From an uncultured Lysobacteraceae bacterium (lineage in GTDB: Bacteria; Pseudomonadota; Gammaproteobacteria; Xanthomonadales; Rhodanobacteraceae), in assembly GCA_946482585.1 (NCBI GenBank), contig CAMLSI010000333.1, forward strand, positions 1 through 6,177: DNA of 6,177 bases, read 5' to 3'. The translations under genes were made by a program, and so were the position numbers. The notes under the pieces were generated by a model. It worked only from the letters and a program-made list of their open reading frames with translations, was not told the DNA's origin and ran no database searches. Of this stretch, positions 1-4,400 are shown one piece after another; positions within the stretch are counted from its first letter, which is position 1; each line of letters starts with the position of its first letter.

Positions 1-1
1 G

Positions 2-1369
2 CTCGATGCGCAGAGCGTGCTCGTCGTCGATCGCACGGCGCCGCAGTTGCAGGCGATCGCACCGCTGGCCGATGCGGTGGCCGCGGCGCCGCTGCGCCTG
101 CGAGCGAACGCGAGCGACGCGCTCAGCGCGCCGGTCACGGTCGACGCCAGCGTCGACGACGGTCCGTGGATGTCGCTGGCGAACAGCGGCGCCGACACGT
201 TCGAGAGCGCCGCGCTGAAGCTGGCCGACGGCGCGCATCACTATCGCCTGCGCGCGCGCGATGCGGCCGGCAACGAGAGCCTGTCCGCGACGATCGCGTT
301 CGCCGTCGACAGCCTGCCGCCGCAGATCGCAGTCGCCGGTGTCGCCGACGGCGATCTCGTCAACCACGCGGTGACGCCGCAGATCACGGTCAGCGATCCG
401 CACCTGCGCACGACGACCCTGCGCCTCGACGGCCAGCCCTACATCGACGGCGCGGCGATCGCCGCGAGCGGCAGCCACGTGCTGCGGATCGAGGCCGACG
501 ACGATGCCGGCAACGCGGCGGCGCGCGAGATCGCGTTCACGATCGACCGCGATGCGCCGACCGTAGCCGTGAGCGAACCGGTGCCCGGCAGCACGGTCGG
601 CGACGCCGCCCAGGACATCGCCGGCACGACCGAAGCGAACGCCGATGTCGCCGTCGATGCGCCGGGTCTGAACACGGTCGTGCGCGCCGACGCGAGCGGC
701 CAGTTCCGCACGGCGGCGGCAACGTTGCTGCCCGGCGGCAACACGATTCGACTGCGTGCGACCGATCGCGCCGGCAACGTCGGCGACGAAATCGCGATCA
801 CGGTGACCTACGTGCCGCCCGTCGGCGAATCGCTCGCCGCGCAGTTCGCCGATCCGGCGATCAGCCTGCGCCGCGGCGAGCCGCTCGACGTCGACTACAC
901 CTTGCGCAACAACGGCACGATCGCGCTCGATGCCACGCCGCTGCGCGTGCAGGTGCAGACGGGCGACGGCGGCGCGACGGTGGCGCAGGACGACAGCACG
1001 GTCAGCCTGAACCCGGGCGCCGAAGTTACGCGCACCTCGACATTCGCGACCGACGCGCTCGCGCCCGGCGACTACCGCATCGAACTCGCGGCCTCGCTGC
1101 GCGACGCGCAGGGCCAGAGTCACTGGACCGTGCTCGCGACCGTGCCGGTGCAGCTGCGTCAGGGCTGCCCGCGCGGACGGCCGCTCGATCGGCTGTTCCG
1201 CAACGGTTTCCAGGACGGCCTCGAGGATCTGCTGTTCTGCGACGGTTTCGAAATGCCACCGCCGTCCAAGCGCAGCGATGCTTCCCCCTCGGGCTGGCTG
1301 CCGCGCCTGCTGTTCGCACCGGCCCGATTGCCCGTCTCCGCGGGTTCGCGCAGCGGAGACCACCGATGA
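2..1369 (+). CDS. Ig-like repeat surface/secreted protein, C-terminal part (5' truncated)
   Basis: The frame is open from the left edge, so the true start and any signal peptide lie upstream; 455 residues are visible. The GTG at 17 is only an internal Val codon, because the reading continues in frame before it. Residues 10-102, 103-181 and 182-270 are three Ig-like beta-sandwich repeats. Each ends in a 'D-A-A-G-N', 'D-A-G-N' or 'D-R-A-G-N' motif (D87, D168, D255), and the first two are followed by a 'F-x-[VI]-D' strand and a Pro-rich junction. Residues about 275-387 form a fourth beta domain resembling CARDB-type adhesion modules ('DYTLRNNGT'). The only cysteines are C389 and C413, flanking a tail with 'LFRNGF' and 'LFCDGFE'. 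Such Ig arrays are usually extracellular spacers or adhesins; no enzymatic domain is visible. It overlaps the next gene by four bases. An exact function cannot be assigned. Confidence 0.9.
   Translation, partial: LDAQSVLVVDRTAPQLQAIAPLADAVAAAPLRLRANASDALSAPVTVDASVDDGPWMSLANSGADTFESAALKLADGAHHYRLRARDAAGNESLSATIAFAVDSLPPQIAVAGVADGDLVNHAVTPQITVSDPHLRTTTLRLDGQPYIDGAAIAASGSHVLRIEADDDAGNAAAREIAFTIDRDAPTVAVSEPVPGSTVGDAAQDIAGTTEANADVAVDAPGLNTVVRADASGQFRTAAATLLPGGNTIRLRATDRAGNVGDEIAITVTYVPPVGESLAAQFADPAISLRRGEPLDVDYTLRNNGTIALDATPLRVQVQTGDGGATVAQDDSTVSLNPGAEVTRTSTFATDALAPGDYRIELAASLRDAQGQSHWTVLATVPVQLRQGCPRGRPLDRLFRNGFQDGLEDLLFCDGFEMPPPSKRSDASPSGWLPRLLFAPARLPVSAGSRSGDHR
29..811 (+). repeat. Three tandem Ig-like protein repeats
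   Basis: The repeats run 29-307, 308-544 and 545-811, that is about 93, 79 and 89 codons. Repeat 1 has a 'VDDGPW' strand and closes with 'LRARDAAGN', like OmpL47-type or bacterial Ig modules. Repeat 2 carries 'LRLDGQPYIDGAAI' and closes with 'DDDAGN'. Repeat 3 starts 'PVPGSTV', has 'ADASGQF' and closes with 'LPGGNTIRLRATDRAGN', a pattern I associate with glucodextranase domain-B-like Ig folds. The copies are related by fold and by the terminal D/A-G-N motif, but differ strongly in sequence. They are therefore old, diverged repeats and not recent DNA duplications. The partial residues 1-9 appear to be the end of an earlier repeat, so the array probably continues upstream. Confidence 0.78.
812..1162 (+). 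other. CARDB-like beta-sandwich domain of the upstream protein
   Basis: Residues about 271-387 differ from the preceding repeats, as they lack the D-x-A-G-N closing motif. Instead they show the order typical of CARDB/NEW3-like domains. There is an opening 'LRRGEPLDVDYTLRNNGT' segment, a strand of alternating hydrophobics ('LRVQVQT'), then 'LNPGAEVTRTSTF', and finally 'LAPGDYRIELAASL' before the last strand. In other exported proteins such domains are structural or adhesive spacers near the C-terminus. The call rests on this pattern alone, and another Ig-like family is possible. Confidence 0.55.
1166..1252 (+). other. C-terminal tail with paired F-x-x-GF motifs (LFRNGF / LFCDGFE)
   Basis: Residues 389-417 contain two near-copies of one short motif 13 residues apart: L398-F-R-N-G-F403 and L411-F-C-D-G-F-E417. 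They are joined by an acidic linker (QDGLEDL). From memory, many secreted proteins of Lysobacterales end in an 'IF/LF-x-[DN]-GFE' tail directly before the stop. Its role is unknown to me; a sorting or anchoring signal is a guess. The doubled motif and the flanking cysteines C389 and C413 are seen directly. Confidence 0.5.
1334..1360 (+). promoter_or_regulatory. Hairpin sequestering the ribosome-binding site of the downstream gene
   Basis: GTCTCCGC at 1334-1341 is perfectly complementary to GCGGAGAC at 1353-1360, giving an 8-bp stem with an 11-base loop. The right arm contains the GGAG Shine-Dalgarno core of the following gene. The stem lies inside the last codons of the upstream gene, so ribosomes reaching its TGA at 1367-1369 would melt it and expose the site. 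This suggests translational coupling. The inverted repeat is seen directly; the regulatory effect is inferred. In GC-rich DNA a stem of this length can arise by chance. No U-run follows, so it is not an intrinsic terminator. Confidence 0.5.
1355..1358 (+). promoter_or_regulatory. Ribosome-binding site (GGAG) for the giant transglutaminase-like protein
   Basis: GGAG ends seven bases before the ATG at 1366, which is ideal spacing. The next in-frame ATG at 1381 has no purine-rich site at the right distance, so this site decides the start. It is embedded in the right arm of the 1334-1360 stem and inside the end of the upstream reading frame. Confidence 0.75.
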
Positions 1370-1455
1370 AGACGCCACGGATGACTCGTCCTGCCCTGTT
1401 CCGCCTCGTCGTCGCGGCACTGAGTTTCGCCGCGACCTGCAGCGCCGGTCTCGCC
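1366..1455 (+). other. Sec signal peptide of the giant protein
   Basis: Residues 1-30 have a basic n-region (K2, R5, R8, R13), a hydrophobic run ('LVVAALSFAATCSAGLA') and small residues before Ala-Pro, which fits signal peptidase I cleavage after A30 or A31. C25 is preceded by A-A-T, which lacks the usual Leu of a lipobox, so lipoprotein processing is less likely. No twin-arginine motif is present. The protein is therefore predicted to enter the periplasm or be exported further. Confidence 0.8.
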
Positions 1456-4400
1456 GCACCGCTGCCGCGATCCGCGACGACCGCTGCCGCCGTGCCCGCA
1501 CGCGAGGCGCCGCGCCAGGACGCCGACCGGCGCGTGACCGCGACGCGATCCCGCGCCGACGTCGTGGCCGCCGAGCGCGCCGCGCTCGCGGCATCGGCAC
1601 CGCCGGCGCCGGCGATCGCGGCACCCGCCACGCCGCGTCCGCGCGGCGCACCGGAAAGCAAGCGGGCCGATGTCGCGGCGAGCGCCACGACGAGCGCCGC
1701 GTCCGCGCAGGCCGCGATCGTCGACCTGCTGCTGCGCGGCAGCGATGCACGCGCCGCGATCGCGAGCGCGCGGGCGGCGGCACCTTCTATCGCCGCCGCA
1801 CCGCCCGCGACAGGCGACACGTTCACCGGCTACGCGAAAGCCCGCCGCGCGCTGGAGGCCAGCCTGCTCGCGACGCGCAAGGCGCGTCCCATCGACGCGG
1901 CTGCCGCGCGCACGCGACTCATCGCCGCGCTCGAGGCGCTGCAGGCACAGTCCCTGCTCGTGGATCTGCGCCTCGATGCCGATTCGGCCTTGTTGCGCAG
2001 CAGCCATCTGCCGGCATCGGCGAGCGCACTCGCGACCGCGCAGCAGCAACGCCTGCGCGACCACCTGCGGCGTCTCGATGCCGCGGCCGCCGCGCTGTCC
2101 GGCAGCCTCAAGGCGCAGTCCGCCATGACGATCGGCGCCGCGCTCACGGCGGAGATCGAAGGACTGCTCGCCGCCGACGCCGACGACGCGCCCGCGATCC
2201 ACGGCGTCAATCCCTTGCCGCTGCACCGGCCGCGACTGCCGGTGCGTGAACCCGCGATGACGCCGGCCGTCGTCGCGAGCCATGCGGACACGGAAACCGA
2301 CGTCGCGCCCGAACCGCTCGACTACGCCGACAGCATCGACGCGCCGCTGTCGCCGGCTATCCTCGCGCAGGCCGCGAGCCTCGGCCACGACTACGCGCGC
2401 ATCGCCGACTTCGTGCGCAGCAGCGTGCGCACGCGCTGGTATGCGGGCGCGCAGCAGAACGCCGAAGCGACGCTGCGCAGCCTGTCGGGCAACGATGTCG
2501 ACCAGGCCAGCCTGCTGATCGCGCTGCTGCGCGCGAGCCGCGCACCCGCGCGCTACGTGCACGGCGTCGTCGAAGTCGCACTCGCCGATCTCGCCGCGAG
2601 CCTCGGCGTGCGCGAGGACAAGGTCGGTCTCGCGCTCGCCGCCGCCGGCGTCGCGCATCGCCCGGTCGTGCGCGGCGGCCGCATCGCCGCGTACGCGATC
2701 GAGCACACCTACGTGTCGGCTTATCTGCCGATGTCGAACTACCGCGGCAGCAGCGCCGACCTCAGCGGCCGCAGCTGGATCGCACTCGCGCCGGCATTGA
2801 AGCCGCACCGGCACGTTCCCGCGGCCGGCGCGTTCTCGCGTGCCGGCTTCGATGCCGAGGCGTTCATCGACGATCACCTGCAACAGGCGCGCGCCGACGC
2901 GCCGCTGCAACGCCTGCGCGAGCAACTGTCGTCGCGCCTCGCCGCGCTGTCGCCGCCGCAGGACTATGCGTCACAGCTCGCGCAGCACGCCGTCGCCGCG
3001 CCGCCGCTCGAACTGCTGCCGGCGAGCCTGCCGGCGCCCGTGCTCGCGGTCACCGGCGAATTCGCGCAACTGCCCGAATCGCTGCGCCAGCACCTGCGCG
3101 TCGTCGTGCGCAGCAGTGACGCGGCGGACTCGCCCGTCGTACTCGACACACGCGTGGCCGTGTCCGAACTGTCGGGACGCCGCGTCACGCTCGGCTATCA
3201 GCCCGCCTCGATCGACGACGGCGCGATCGTCGACGCGCACGGCGGCATGGGCCGCACGCCGCCGTATCTGTATCGCGTCCGTCCGCTGCTGTTCGTCGCC
3301 GGACAGGCCGCGCGCGCCGGCAGCGGCGCGATCGACACTGCGGCGCGGCATCGCCTCGAGATCACGCTCGAAGGCCCCGGCGGTTCGGTCGGTTTCGCGC
3401 AGAGCCTGACCGCCGGCGGCTACGCGGCGATCGCGCTCGACGCGGCGACGCCGTCCGACCACGACATCGCCCTGCCCGGCGACAGCGAACAGCGCGCGCC
3501 GCGCCTTCTCGCGCATCTCGGCGCACGGTACCTGTCGAACTGGAACGACGACGACGAGGAACTCGCCGCGCTCGCCGGCGTCGGCGTCGTGCGTCCGTTC
3601 CCGGCCGCGGCACTCGTCGTCAATCAGTATCGCGTCGACCGCGTCGCCGGTCTCGCGAGCGCGCTGCGCTGGCGCGGCGTCGCGCTCGATGCGGCGCTGC
3701 GTCCTGCCGAAGCCTTCGCCGCGATCGATGCGCCGCGCGCGGAGATCGACTGGACCGCGCTGTCGGCGCTGCAAGGCTCCGCGCTCGAACATCGCGTGTT
3801 CGAGCAGCAATGGAGCGTACCGAGCATTTCCGCGGACAAAGGCCTGGGACTCGCACGCGACCGCGGCCGCAGCGTGCTCACGCTCACTGCGGCGAGCGGC
3901 AGCGGCGGTGTGCATCAGGCGCCGTCCGTCGTCGCCGCGATCGACCACTGGCTCGCGCGCGGCTACGTCGTCGACGTGCCGGCCGATCCGCTGACGCTCG
4001 ATGCCTGGAGCGGCGCGGTCTGGCGCGTGCGGTCGCTGTCGACCGGCGAAAGCGGCTATTTCATCGCCGGCGAACTCGCCGGCGGCGCGACCGCGCAGGC
4101 GCCGGAACTGTGGTATCTGCAGGATCTCGTCGCGGTACTCGGCGATCCGTTCGTGCAGCCGCCGAACGAGAATCCGCTGGCCGCGTCGATACTGACGCTC
4201 GACGACGCGACCCAGCATCAGCGCGGCGTCGCCGACCAGCCGCTCGATCAGCCCCTGCGCGCCTATGTGCTCGATGCGGCCGGACGTCCGGTCAAGGGCG
4301 CGGCGGTCACGTTCCGCGTGACCGCGAGCGACAGCCGCCTGCTCGACGGCACGAACGAAGTCGCGAGCCTCACTGTGCCGAGCGACGCGCGCGGTCTCGC

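Noticed and set aside
17..19. GTG as the start codon of the upstream gene
   Set aside because: The frame is open back to the window edge, and the residues before GTG continue an Ig-like strand. No ribosome-binding site or signal peptide follows, so it is an internal Val codon of a truncated gene.
1334..1360. Intrinsic transcription terminator between the genes
   Set aside because: The stem is only 8 bp and is followed by CACCGATGAAG, with no T-run. It also lies inside overlapping coding sequence.
1278..2249. A 323-codon plus-strand frame overlapping the start of the giant gene
   Set aside because: It is extremely Arg-rich, with no start signal and no motifs. It is an out-of-frame shadow of the Ala-rich region, whose own frame has the signal peptide and the G/C-ending codons.
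1159..2925. A 588-codon minus-strand open frame spanning the junction of the two genes
   Set aside because: It has the same Arg/Ala/Gly shadow composition, and it crosses the RBS hairpin and both plus-strand genes, whose domains and start site are well supported.
53..3434. GCGATCGC octamers (53, 455, 1612, 1756, 3427) resembling the HIP1 repeat of cyanobacteria
   Set aside because: All five lie in frame as GCG-ATC-GCx (Ala-Ile-Ala), so preferred codons explain them. Nothing else suggests a cyanobacterium.
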